This document shows positions 15,157-21,808 of a stretch of DNA of 21,960 nucleotides, one piece after another. A model generated the notes under the pieces. It ran no database searches and was not told the DNA's origin. It saw only the letters and a list, made by a program, of their open reading frames with translations. Each line of letters starts with the position of its first letter. The stretch's first letter is position 1. The DNA is from a virus. The stretch spans positions 1 to 21,960 of IMG/VR virus record IMGVR_UViG_3300031278_000016. One strand, written 5' to 3'. Both the position numbers and the translations under genes were made by a program.

Positions 15157-15228
15157 GTAAGTAATTTCACATAACGGTGCAGCAGCGGCACTAAGCCCAC
15201 ACCTGCACTAAGCCAACGCGCTTTGAAG

Positions 15229-15275
15229 AAGCCCCATTGGATAATTTTAAAAGATTATTCGTGGGGCTTTCTTTT
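15229..15275 (+). terminator. Rho-independent terminator, plus strand
   Basis: AAGCCCCA (15229-15236) pairs with TGGGGCTT (15262-15269), and an AT-rich inner stem (ATAATTTT with AAAAGATTAT) extends it. A T-rich run follows. It would end transcription arriving from the accessory genes. The right arm also covers the last codons of the antisense HNH gene. Confidence 0.65.
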
Positions 15276-15767
15276 TAGTGAATTTAGATCAAGGAGGACA
15301 TCTCCTTTGCCAGCATTGCATTCAAAACAACTTGTAATGAGGCTTTCTTCAATGGTCTCCCCACCCTTTGAAAAAGGGACTATGTGGTCAACAACAAGTT
15401 TTGCACCATCTTGTGGAGTTCTACCACAATATTGGCATGTAAAGTTATCCCTTTTGAGGATTTTAAACCGAAATGCCAAATGGTTTTTAGAGCTATTTAT
15501 CCGTTTATGTTTGAGTTTCTTTTTCCTGACAGGATTTTCAAAATGGAACAAATGGTCGGGATTAGCAGAACCGCTTTCTACCAAAGGAAGCCCAGCTAAT
15601 GTCATTGCCTTCGCAAATGTCCCAAAATGGTTACGGTATGCTCCTCTTGATGGAAAATTCGACAGCCTTTTTGAGTCCCGTTCGCTTGGGCTATGGCCTA
15701 ATACTTCAGAGGCTTCAACCAATTTAGATAGTAAATATGCTTTCGTAAAACCAGTTTTAGTTCTCAT
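15255..15767 (-). CDS. HNH endonuclease with homing-endonuclease-associated repeat, antisense
   Basis: A 170-residue minus-strand protein; ATG at 15767 is preferred, with an in-frame TTG at 15773 as alternative. Residues 8-60 (KAYLLSKLVEASEVLGHSPSERD...FGTFAKAMTLAGL) match the small helical repeat found at the N terminus of some homing endonucleases. Residues 111-155 are a compact HNH nuclease: CQYC, DHIVPFSKGG with D127 and H128, and closing CFECNAGKGD. It is the second of three antisense HNH genes here and belongs to a different subfamily from the other two. It stands alone between two terminator-like hairpins, in an intergenic gap rather than a gene. A ribosome binding site is not obvious. 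Confidence 0.85.
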   Translation of the reverse strand: MRTKTGFTKAYLLSKLVEASEVLGHSPSERDSKRLSNFPSRGAYRNHFGTFAKAMTLAGLPLVESGSANPDHLFHFENPVRKKKLKHKRINSSKNHLAFRFKILKRDNFTCQYCGRTPQDGAKLVVDHIVPFSKGGETIEESLITSCFECNAGKGDVLLDLNSLKRKPHE

Positions 15768-15810
15768 ACTCAAATTCTATAGGGGCTTTATTTGTAAGTC
15801 AATTAAATTA

Positions 15811-15843
15811 ATGACAAAAAGCCCATTAATATGGGGCTTTTTT
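15811..15843. terminator. Bidirectional terminator-like hairpin
   Basis: AAAAAGCCC(A)T pairs with AT-GGGGCTTTTT around a TAAT loop at 15815-15842, with A runs on the left and T runs on the right, so it can act in both directions. It is just upstream of the HNH start on the minus strand and would insulate that gene from the scaffold transcription unit. Confidence 0.65.
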
Positions 15844-15933
15844 AATGCTCCGGATCCGTAGACCGGCGATAGGCGTCAGGCACGGTGAAGGACCAATGCG
15901 AAGACCGTAAAGGCGGCTCGCGGGAGGATTGTC
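15844..15933 (+). promoter_or_regulatory. Scaffold-gene leader (GC-rich, ribosome binding site)
   Basis: This 90-base GC-rich stretch has no ORF. ACGGT near 15880 can pair with ACCGT near 15905, giving a small hairpin, and GGGAGGATT just before the ATG is a strong ribosome binding site. No convincing promoter boxes are visible; transcription may come through from elsewhere. Confidence 0.35.
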
Positions 15934-17091
15934 ATGGCAGAGGAGAAAAAGACAGACCAAGAACTGGAAGGCATGCCTTCAAACGTCACAGCACAGGGCG
16001 AGAAGGCAGATGAGCTTCAACAAGGGCTCATCAACGGGAAGACCGGGGAAGGCTCCGAGACTCCACCGGAGACCCCTGCTCAGGCTCCCAAGGAAGGCGG
16101 AGAGGGAAAGCCCGAAGAGGAGAAAAAGGAGTTTACCTGCCAAGTATGCGGAAAGTCATTCGGCTCCCAGCAGGCGCTTGCAGCGCACTCACGGGTACAC
16201 GCTGAAAAGCCTGAAGAGGAGAAAGCCAAGGGAGAAGGAGACTTCAAGCAGAAATACGAGGTGCTCCAAGGCAAATACGATGCTGAGATACCACGGTTCC
16301 GTCAACAGAATGCAGAGCTAAGAGTCGCACTCGACAGTGCCAATGAGACCATATCCAACCTGAATACCATCGTGAAAGAGCTCAAGGGCGCGCAGCACGG
16401 AGAGGAAGCCCCCCCGGAAGACGGCAAGGCCACACCTGCGCAAGCGGGGAGCGGCCAGCTAGCTCCGACACAGAAGCTCAATCCAGAGGATTTCGAAGGA
16501 TATGGCGATGAGATGAAAAACTTAGTCAGTTCGTTCAACGCCCTCGTCAACGAAAACGCCCAGCTCAAAAATCTTGTAGGCGGCGTTTCGCAACGAGTGT
16601 TGGTGAGCGACAAGGACCGCTATTACGACAAACTCGATAAAGCGGTCAAGGACTGGGAAACGATCAATAAAACCCCTGAGTTCGTTCAATGGTTGGATGA
16701 CGTTGATCTCATGAGCGGTCGAACACGCGATTCTCTCCTGCAGGAAGCGGATAAGAAGATGGACTCCCAGCGCGTAGTCAATATCTTCAACGCCTTCAAA
16801 AAGGGAAAAGGCATGCCTCTTGGTGGCAACGGTGGAGGATCTTCTGCTGAAACACCCCCTACGGAGACCCCTAAGGCTGAAACCCCCTCTGGTATGGAAT
16901 CGGAGCTTCTGCCAGATGAAAGCGGAGGGGAATCGGCTATTCCCACAGAAAAACAGCCCATATTGCCAGAGACGATATCGAAGGCAGCCAGGGACTACGT
17001 GGACGGGAAGATAACAGAGGAAAAGTACAACGAGATAACCAATGAATTTCAAAAGCAACAACTCAATCCCCAGCCGGCGGGTCGCAGATAG
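15934..17091 (+). CDS. Scaffolding protein with an embedded C2H2 zinc finger
   Basis: A 385-residue acidic protein directly before the major capsid gene, where podovirus-type phages encode the scaffold that shapes the prohead. Low-complexity Glu/Pro/Gly stretches, a central coiled coil (about residues 105-150, EVLQGKYDAEIPRFRQQNAELRVALDSANE and onward) and a second helical part (about 185-220) fit that role, as does the helical C terminus (AARDYVDGKITEEKYNEITNEF). Unusually, residues 69-89 are a complete classical zinc finger: C69-x2-C72-x12-H85-x3-H89, with conserved F and L between. Scaffold assignment is by position and composition; the zinc finger is read directly. Confidence 0.75.
   Translation: MAEEKKTDQELEGMPSNVTAQGEKADELQQGLINGKTGEGSETPPETPAQAPKEGGEGKPEEEKKEFTCQVCGKSFGSQQALAAHSRVHAEKPEEEKAKGEGDFKQKYEVLQGKYDAEIPRFRQQNAELRVALDSANETISNLNTIVKELKGAQHGEEAPPEDGKATPAQAGSGQLAPTQKLNPEDFEGYGDEMKNLVSSFNALVNENAQLKNLVGGVSQRVLVSDKDRYYDKLDKAVKDWETINKTPEFVQWLDDVDLMSGRTRDSLLQEADKKMDSQRVVNIFNAFKKGKGMPLGGNGGGSSAETPPTETPKAETPSGMESELLPDESGGESAIPTEKQPILPETISKAARDYVDGKITEEKYNEITNEFQKQQLNPQPAGRR
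16138..16200 (+). other. C2H2 zinc-finger coding segment in the scaffold gene
   Basis: These 21 codons encode CQVC, then GKSFGSQQALAA, then HSRVH. The spacing C-x2-C-x12-H-x3-H and the F and L positions match the eukaryotic-type finger, and the QQALAAH part resembles the QALGGH signature of plant fingers. The finger lies between acidic low-complexity linkers. Confidence 0.85.
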
Positions 17092-17145
17092 ACTCTCTTG
17101 TAGGGCTACGTTGCGGGGCGCTGATGCTGGGAGGAGGAATTTATC

Positions 17146-19130
17146 ATGACTATAAACGCAGCATCTGGATCCCCGCAGTATAGCGGGACATTCATACCGG
17201 AGATTTGGTCCGGTAAGTTATTGGTCAAGTTCTATGCGGCTACGGTCCTGGCGGCTATCGCCAATACCGATTACGAGGGTGAAACGGAATGATCTTGCCC
17301 TCGTTAAACGCCTCTAATTGCTGGAACACCCTAAAGCTCACGCTCCACAGCGTGGCCGGTAACGGCGTGCGCGAAGGATTGAAAAGTCGTGTGATGAGAC
17401 AATGGGCAATCAGCAGCCAAACGGCCTGGAAACGGGTTGAAGGTTCAACGACTAGGGTAAGTACCCTTCTCGCCAAAGCGATGGGAAAAACCTCACGAAT
17501 GGGGCGTATTTTTCTGTTTGTATTTGCGTTTTTGGCTACGTTTCAGATCGGCATGAAGACGAATATGATCAGCGTTGCTATTCAGCAACATCAGATTCTC
17601 GATTCGATTATCCGAGGTATCCCCGTTGATATGGTGGACTACCTCAGTTCGTTTCAATCTTCTACCGATGTGTCCTTCCATCACCAGCCTATGCAACATC
17701 ACGTAACCCTTAGTCCCAGCATCAGGATGGTCTGGCCGATACCCCATTATATATCCTCCGTGCTTGGCAAAGCCGGAATGATAAGGGTCATCGACCTTCA
17801 CTCCGGCCTGTTTCGCCAATTTGCGGATCCACGTTGGAGTTACTTCGAAGATCTTCGCAATCTGTTGAGTGGACAGTCCATTCATCGCCATTTTGACAAT
17901 GATGTCAACAGGAGGAGTCTTGCGTTTGTTCCTCTCAATCCCGAAACGCTTCATATATCGGAGTACAAGTTTCTTGGAAACTCCATACTTACTGGCGATT
18001 TTGACAGACGATCCAAGCTCTTCGTAGTCATGCCGCAATTCATCCTTGGTGATAGAGAATTTTCGAGGGATGCTTTTTACGCGAGCGATATTGTACTTTT
18101 TCATCCAAGAGAGAATCGTCAAACGCTTCGCGCCGTATTTTTTGGCCAACTTATAGAGGGACTGCAACTCTGCGTAATCCCGGCGCAAAGTCTCTTTACC
18201 GATAAGGAAGGTACGCTTGGCTGGCATGAACGATACTTTATCACCATCAAAACAAAAACGCAACAGAAAAATAATGATATAGTCTGGCCTTGTGGGAAAC
18301 CACAAGAGGACAGGATAAAGAACCTGTCGATAACATCAAAGGAGATCAAGAATAAGGGCGACAAGGTGATCATTCGGCAGACCCCTGATATCACCATCCG
18401 CGATTACTCCAAAGGTCAAACCCTCACGATCGAGCGGCCGGAGAGCCCGACTATAGAAATGGAGATAGACAAGGCGAAGTACTTCAATTTCATCTGCGAT
18501 GATATTGATCGGCACCAGAGCGATATCAAGCTCATGGACAATTGGTCCGGGGATGCGAGCAAGCAGATGAAGATCACCGTCGATGAAGGTGCACTCGCCG
18601 ATTTCTACTCCGATGCTCATGCCAGCAATAAAGGTATCGCTGCTGGTGCAAAGAGCGGTGACATCAACCTAGGTACCACTGCATCGCCTGTGGTGATAAG
18701 CAAAACTATTATCCTGGAGAAGATCGTGGATATCGGGACAGTCCTCGACGAGCAGAACGTCCCAGACGAAAGCAGATGGCTGATTATCCCTCCATGGGTA
18801 AGTGGCATGATCAAAAAGTCCGACCTCAAGGATGCCTCTCTCACCGGTGACGGTCAGAGCATCCTGCGAAACGGTCGGTTGGGGGGAATCGATAGATTGA
18901 CCTTATACCTCAGCAACCTGCTTACCAGTGTTTCCGATACCGGATTTACCTGCTGGCATATCATCGGCGGTCAGCGAAACGGCTTATCCTTTGCCGCCCA
19001 GATGACCGAGATGGAGACCCTCAGGGCCGAAAGCACGTTCGGCAACCTGGTGAGAGGGCTCAACGTATATGGCTATAAGGTTCTCAAGACTGAGGCCGTC
19101 GTAGACCTGTACGTGCGCAAAGGCCAATAG
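17146..19130 (+). CDS. Major capsid protein, interrupted by a group I intron (join 17146-17280, 18342-19130)
   Basis: Exon 1 (45 codons, after a GGGAGGAGGAA ribosome binding site) and exon 2 (262 codons plus stop) join in frame at GGT|GAG to restore [13 protein letters not shown], a conserved capsid segment. The spliced protein has 307 residues. Features of this podovirus-type capsid family are present: [18 protein letters not shown] at the start, [14 protein letters not shown] and [22 protein letters not shown], then [22 protein letters not shown] with [21 protein letters not shown], and the C-terminal [22 protein letters not shown]. It forms the shell around the scaffold. Without splicing, translation would stop after 48 codons at 17290-17292, so intron removal is needed for any capsid. 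Confidence 0.9.
17281..18341 (+). ncRNA. Group I self-splicing intron in the major capsid gene
   Basis: Pairings can be read directly. P1: exon ACGAGGGT (17273-17280) with GCCCTCGT (17297-17304), eight pairs ending in the U-G at the 5' site. P10: intron GATCTT (17291-17296) with exon 2 GAGATC, six pairs. P, Q, R and S lie near 17316-17337, 17401-17421, 17443-17457 and 18275-18286. P4 is TTGCTG with CAGCAG; P7 is GACTA (17450-17454) with TAGTC (18280-18284). P3 is probably CGCCTC (17309-17314) with GGGGCG (17501-17506). Two hairpins between P7 and P3 (GGGTA/TACCC and CGC/GCG) suggest subgroup IA. P9 is CTTGTGG-GAAA-CCACAAG, followed by GACAGG/CCTGTC. The intron ends in G at 18341. An antisense HNH gene fills the P8 region. 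Confidence 0.92.
17493..18227 (-). CDS. HNH homing endonuclease in the capsid intron, antisense
   Basis: A 244-residue minus-strand protein. The ATG at 18227 is chosen because an earlier in-frame start (18305) would place codons across the intron's P7 and P9 elements. Residues about 14-50, 63-99 and 105-142 are three successive helix-turn-helix-like repeats ([20 protein letters not shown]..., [20 protein letters not shown]..., [27 protein letters not shown]). The C-terminal HNH part (about 172-226) reads [28 protein letters not shown] with H198, H199 and N201, DNRIENL, then H221 and H225. The DNA-binding part precedes the nuclease, the reverse of some phage intron enzymes. Its last codons overlap the probable P3' strand. 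It would spread the intron by cutting intronless capsid genes. Confidence 0.9.
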   Translation of the reverse strand: MPAKRTFLIGKETLRRDYAELQSLYKLAKKYGAKRLTILSWMKKYNIARVKSIPRKFSITKDELRHDYEELGSSVKIASKYGVSKKLVLRYMKRFGIERNKRKTPPVDIIVKMAMNGLSTQQIAKIFEVTPTWIRKLAKQAGVKVDDPYHSGFAKHGGYIMGYRPDHPDAGTKGYVMLHRLVMEGHIGRRLKRTEVVHHINGDTSDNRIENLMLLNSNADHIRLHADLKRSQKRKYKQKNTPHS

Positions 19131-19148
19131 CGATTAACCAATAACATA

Positions 19149-19177
19149 TCCGGGCGGGGGGCAGCCCCCTGCCCGGA
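19149..19177 (+). promoter_or_regulatory. Very stable RNA hairpin after the capsid gene
   Basis: Bases 19149-19161 pair with 19165-19177 over 13 positions (one G-U) around a three-base loop, nearly all G-C. There is no U tract, and the ribosome binding region of the next gene follows within 15 bases. It may protect the capsid message or lower read-through. Confidence 0.6.
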
Positions 19178-19194
19178 CAACATGGAGAACTATT

Positions 19195-19719
19195 ATGTCA
19201 ACATATCATTATTACAAAGAAGGTTATGCGGTGCCGTATGATGCCTTTGGTAACGTACTCTTGAGGAGACATCTGGATGTTCCGGCATTGATCGCGGAAA
19301 GTGGTCATTCCTCATTGGCGGTTAGTGGGGATAGAACATTGCTCCCCGCAACTGGCTTTGCCGCCGCAGATATCTTGCAACTCTGGAGAGTTCCAGCAGG
19401 AATTTTACTCTTGGGCGGCGGGATACGGGTCACTACCGGAGGCTCTTGCACTACCATTGATTTGGGACATGCAAGTGCAACGGCAACTCAAGAGGAAACT
19501 GCGGAGGCTGATCGATGGCTCGATGCCTGCGATGTCGGCACGGATGACTCATACATCAACTTCGATACCGAAGACGGAAATGAATGGACTGCCTTCGATG
19601 GCAATTACGGAGCGCAGACCCTTTCCATCGGAAATCTGTCCATCGATGTCACCTTCAACGGTGCAGCCGAATCAACCTTGATTGCCGATTTCTGGATGTA
19701 TGGGTTCAAGGTATTCTAA
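19195..19719 (+). CDS. Probable head structural protein, 174 aa
   Basis: A 174-residue beta-rich protein directly after the capsid gene. Alternating strands and turns dominate (LLLGGGIRVTTGGSCTTIDLGHASATATQ, then NYGAQTLSIGNLSIDVTFNGAAESTLIADFWMYGFKVF). Position and fold suggest a capsid decoration or minor head protein in the structural operon. No enzymatic motif is visible. The ribosome binding site is ATGGAGAAC seven bases before the ATG. Confidence 0.65.
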   Translation: MSTYHYYKEGYAVPYDAFGNVLLRRHLDVPALIAESGHSSLAVSGDRTLLPATGFAAADILQLWRVPAGILLLGGGIRVTTGGSCTTIDLGHASATATQEETAEADRWLDACDVGTDDSYINFDTEDGNEWTAFDGNYGAQTLSIGNLSIDVTFNGAAESTLIADFWMYGFKVF

Positions 19720-19723
19720 CCCC

Positions 19724-19778
19724 CCTGCCTCAGGCAGGCCAACAGTTGTGAGGATTTGCCTTCTCGGCAGTCCTCACA
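19724..19778 (+). promoter_or_regulatory. Two adjacent RNA hairpins between structural genes
   Basis: CCTGCC-TCA-GGCAGG at 19724-19738 and TGTGAGGA...TCCTCACA at 19747-19778 (13 pairs with one bulge) lie between the stop at 19719 and the next start. No U tract follows either hairpin. This is the third gap between structural genes with this design. Confidence 0.55.
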
Positions 19779-19806
19779 GCCTATCAACCTTAAAAGGAGT
19801 ACAGTC

Positions 19807-20388
19807 ATGACACGTATAGTGCGGTATTTAATGCAACACCCTAGCGGGTATATCTATGCTTGGACCGAAGTGCTTTCTCTACGCAAGGATATGTCGGAAA
19901 TTGCACCGGAGGAGGCCCTAAAGCGATTGGCGAGCCAAGCAAAGGGCAACGTAATCCCTGCGCCTACGGCGGTACCGATAGGGAAAGTAGATGTAGAAGG
20001 TGTGGCAGATCAGCTCGAAAAACTCAGGGAACAGCGCGATAGGGCTCTGGCCCTGCTGGGAATGAAACCCGGAGATCTGTTTAAAGATGAAACCCCTCCC
20101 GAGGGCAGAGTGATCATGGATGTACCCTCAAACGAAGGGGAATCAGCTGAAGAAACACCGGGGCCCTCTGTTGATGGTTCTAATCATGTATCACCGTCCG
20201 ATATCATCGGGCAGCTCGATAAGATCCGTAAAGAGGGAAGGGGCAAGGTCCAGGTAGAAAACATGATGCGGGAGCATTTCGGCTATGAGGTAGACCGCAG
20301 GGAAAAGCTGGATACCATCGTAGAAAAAGCGATTGGGTATATCCAGTCCCAGGTTCCGCAGCATGCCGAAGAGGCGACGGCAGGGTAA
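19807..20388 (+). CDS. Hypothetical structural-operon protein, 193 aa
   Basis: The start at 19807 is used because AAAGGAG precedes it; an upstream in-frame ATG at 19756 lies in the hairpin. The N-terminal 30 residues form a small compact unit (MTRIVRYLMQHPSGYIYAWTEVLSLRKDM), the middle is a helix (VEGVADQLEKLREQRDRALALLGM), an acidic Pro/Glu linker follows, and the C terminus is helical (DIIGQLDKIRKEGRGKVQVENMMREHFGYEVDRREKLDTIVEKAIGYI). No family was identified. Its place between head genes suggests a head or assembly accessory role. Confidence 0.6.
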   Translation: MTRIVRYLMQHPSGYIYAWTEVLSLRKDMSEIAPEEALKRLASQAKGNVIPAPTAVPIGKVDVEGVADQLEKLREQRDRALALLGMKPGDLFKDETPPEGRVIMDVPSNEGESAEETPGPSVDGSNHVSPSDIIGQLDKIRKEGRGKVQVENMMREHFGYEVDRREKLDTIVEKAIGYIQSQVPQHAEEATAG

Positions 20389-20413
20389 AATTCCTCCTTT
20401 TTGTGCATATATA

Positions 20414-20454
20414 CCGAATTTACGCATTTTTGCGCATAATAGCGCACTATTCGG
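20414..20454 (+). promoter_or_regulatory. Inverted repeat overlapping a ribosome binding site
   Basis: CCGAAT (20414-20419) is complementary to ATTCGG (20449-20454), with smaller inner stems (CGCA/TGCG). The right arm runs into the GGAGG used by the gene at 20464. The hairpin could hide that site and tune translation, although it is only six base pairs. Confidence 0.35.
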
Positions 20455-20463
20455 AGGGAAGCT

Positions 20464-21120
20464 ATGGCTACCGTAACCATCGGCCACATCATCGAGAACT
20501 TGGTCCAGGTAGCCCTCAACGATACGGAAGGGGATACTTGGGCTCAGGAAACCCTGCTGGATTGGGCAAACCAGGGGGAAAGAGATATCGTTTCCTTGGT
20601 ACCGCAGGCCAACCCGGTCATTGAGTCCGTACAGCTCAGTGCCGGAGTTAAACAGACTCTTCCCACCGGAGGGATAGCCTTCATCAATGTCCTGCGCAAT
20701 ATGGGCACCGATGGAGAAACACCAGGCCGAGCGATTACCTTGACCAGCCTCCAGGCCTTGGCCGTATTCGCCCCCAACTGGAGCTCGGAAACCGAGGTAG
20801 CATCTATCTACAACGCTATGCCCGATCTCAAGGACCCTACTACGTACTACGTTTCTCCCCCTTCGGACGCCACCGGCTATGTGGATCTGGAATATGCCAA
20901 GACTCCTACCCCCATTGACTACGATGAACTTGGAGCATGGAAGAATGACTACCTCACAATCAAAGAGAACTACTACAACGCGCTGATCAACTATATCCTC
21001 TATCGTGCATTGAGCCAGGATTCGGGGATTCAGGGGACGAGGCAGCGGGCCCTTGATGCGTATAACGCCTTTTACCGGGATCTCGGATTGCAACCCCCTG
21101 CACAGGAAAGGGAGGGATAG
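20464..21120 (+). CDS. Head-tail adaptor (DUF6682-like)
   Basis: A 218-residue protein after a GGAGGG ribosome binding site. The N terminus (TIGHIIENLVQVALNDTEGDTWAQETLLDWANQGERDIVSLVPQANPV) matches the phage adaptor family where a short helix pair, then RW/TW, leads to LLDWLNxGQRxI and a Pro-rich turn. Later segments SVQLSAGVKQTLPTGG and KTPTPIDYDE fit the beta part. The C-terminal helix (YNALINYILYRALSQDS) precedes a short basic tail. It would bind below the portal ring and is followed, four bases later, by a second connector-like gene. Confidence 0.65.
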   Translation: MATVTIGHIIENLVQVALNDTEGDTWAQETLLDWANQGERDIVSLVPQANPVIESVQLSAGVKQTLPTGGIAFINVLRNMGTDGETPGRAITLTSLQALAVFAPNWSSETEVASIYNAMPDLKDPTTYYVSPPSDATGYVDLEYAKTPTPIDYDELGAWKNDYLTIKENYYNALINYILYRALSQDSGIQGTRQRALDAYNAFYRDLGLQPPAQEREG

Positions 21121-21123
21121 ATC

Positions 21124-21804
21124 ATGACAACCAAAGCATTGACGGAATGGTGGAATGAGGTGGCTCCTGATGTAGTTGCGGTACCCATGCCGGCTGTTGA
21201 AAACGCGGTCAGGAATGCCTGCATCACATTCTGTGAGCAAACGCTTTTATGGAAAGAAGAGTTAGATAGGATCAATGTGGTTGCCGATCAGAATAACTAT
21301 ACCCTGACTGCCCCTGAAAACTCGGTGATCATCTCGGTTGACGACGTGAAATATAAGCAGGACGGGGAAGATGACGATCAGTTTAAGACCCTGGATCCTG
21401 CCTCGGAAAACCAGTTAGATCTGCATGATACGGGAAGCTGGAAATACCGGACTGCAACGACGCCCAGCAAATATTGGGTAGACAAGGACCGGGTGCTCTA
21501 CTTGGTAAATACACCTACCGAGAAGAGCGATGAGGGCCTGCTGGTACGGGTGAACCTCAAACCTGCCCGATCATGTACAACAATCGAGGAGTTTCTTTAT
21601 AACGATCACTTCAAAGCCATCGGCCATGGGGCTAAGGCAGATCTCCTGAGTAGGAAAGCAATGTCCTGGTATGCCCCGAAGCTCGCCCTGGAGCATGAAA
21701 CACGGTTCCAAGAGCTCATCGATAATGCCAAGGGCATAAAGACCGACGGCTATACCAAGCGTCCTCGACGCGTGAAGATGAGGGATTTCCTGGGAGGAGC
21801 ATAA
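21124..21804 (+). CDS. Probable tail/connector protein, 226 aa
   Basis: A 226-residue protein starting four bases after the adaptor stop. An N-terminal helical segment (PAVENAVRNACITFCEQTLLWKEELDRIN) leads to strands typical of tail-tube or connector proteins (VVADQNNYTLTAPENSVIISVDDVKYKQDGE and RVLYLVNTPTEKSDEGLLVRVNLKPA). A helical bundle with KADLLSRKAMSWYAPKLALEHETRFQELIDNAKG closes it, and the tail is basic (KRPRRVKMRDFLGG). The architecture resembles tail tubular A-type proteins. It is assigned by position and fold pattern. Confidence 0.6.
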   Translation: MTTKALTEWWNEVAPDVVAVPMPAVENAVRNACITFCEQTLLWKEELDRINVVADQNNYTLTAPENSVIISVDDVKYKQDGEDDDQFKTLDPASENQLDLHDTGSWKYRTATTPSKYWVDKDRVLYLVNTPTEKSDEGLLVRVNLKPARSCTTIEEFLYNDHFKAIGHGAKADLLSRKAMSWYAPKLALEHETRFQELIDNAKGIKTDGYTKRPRRVKMRDFLGGA

Positions 21805-21808
21805 GATT

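Noticed and set aside
15188-15214. GCACTAAGCC repeated twice, 17 bases apart
   Set aside because: Only two ten-base copies; too little to call an operator or iteron.
16522-17061. Minus-strand ORF of 179 residues opposite the scaffold
   Set aside because: No motifs, no ribosome binding site, and it overlaps a convincing scaffold gene.
17289-19130. Single 613-residue plus-strand ORF spanning the capsid region
   Set aside because: Its first 350 codons run through the intron and antisense to the HNH gene and are not protein-like; only the part from 18342 is capsid. The true first exon begins at 17146 in a frame that stops inside the intron.
20191-21240. Minus-strand ORF of 349 residues
   Set aside because: It lies opposite two well-supported structural genes, lacks a ribosome binding site and looks like a codon-bias shadow.
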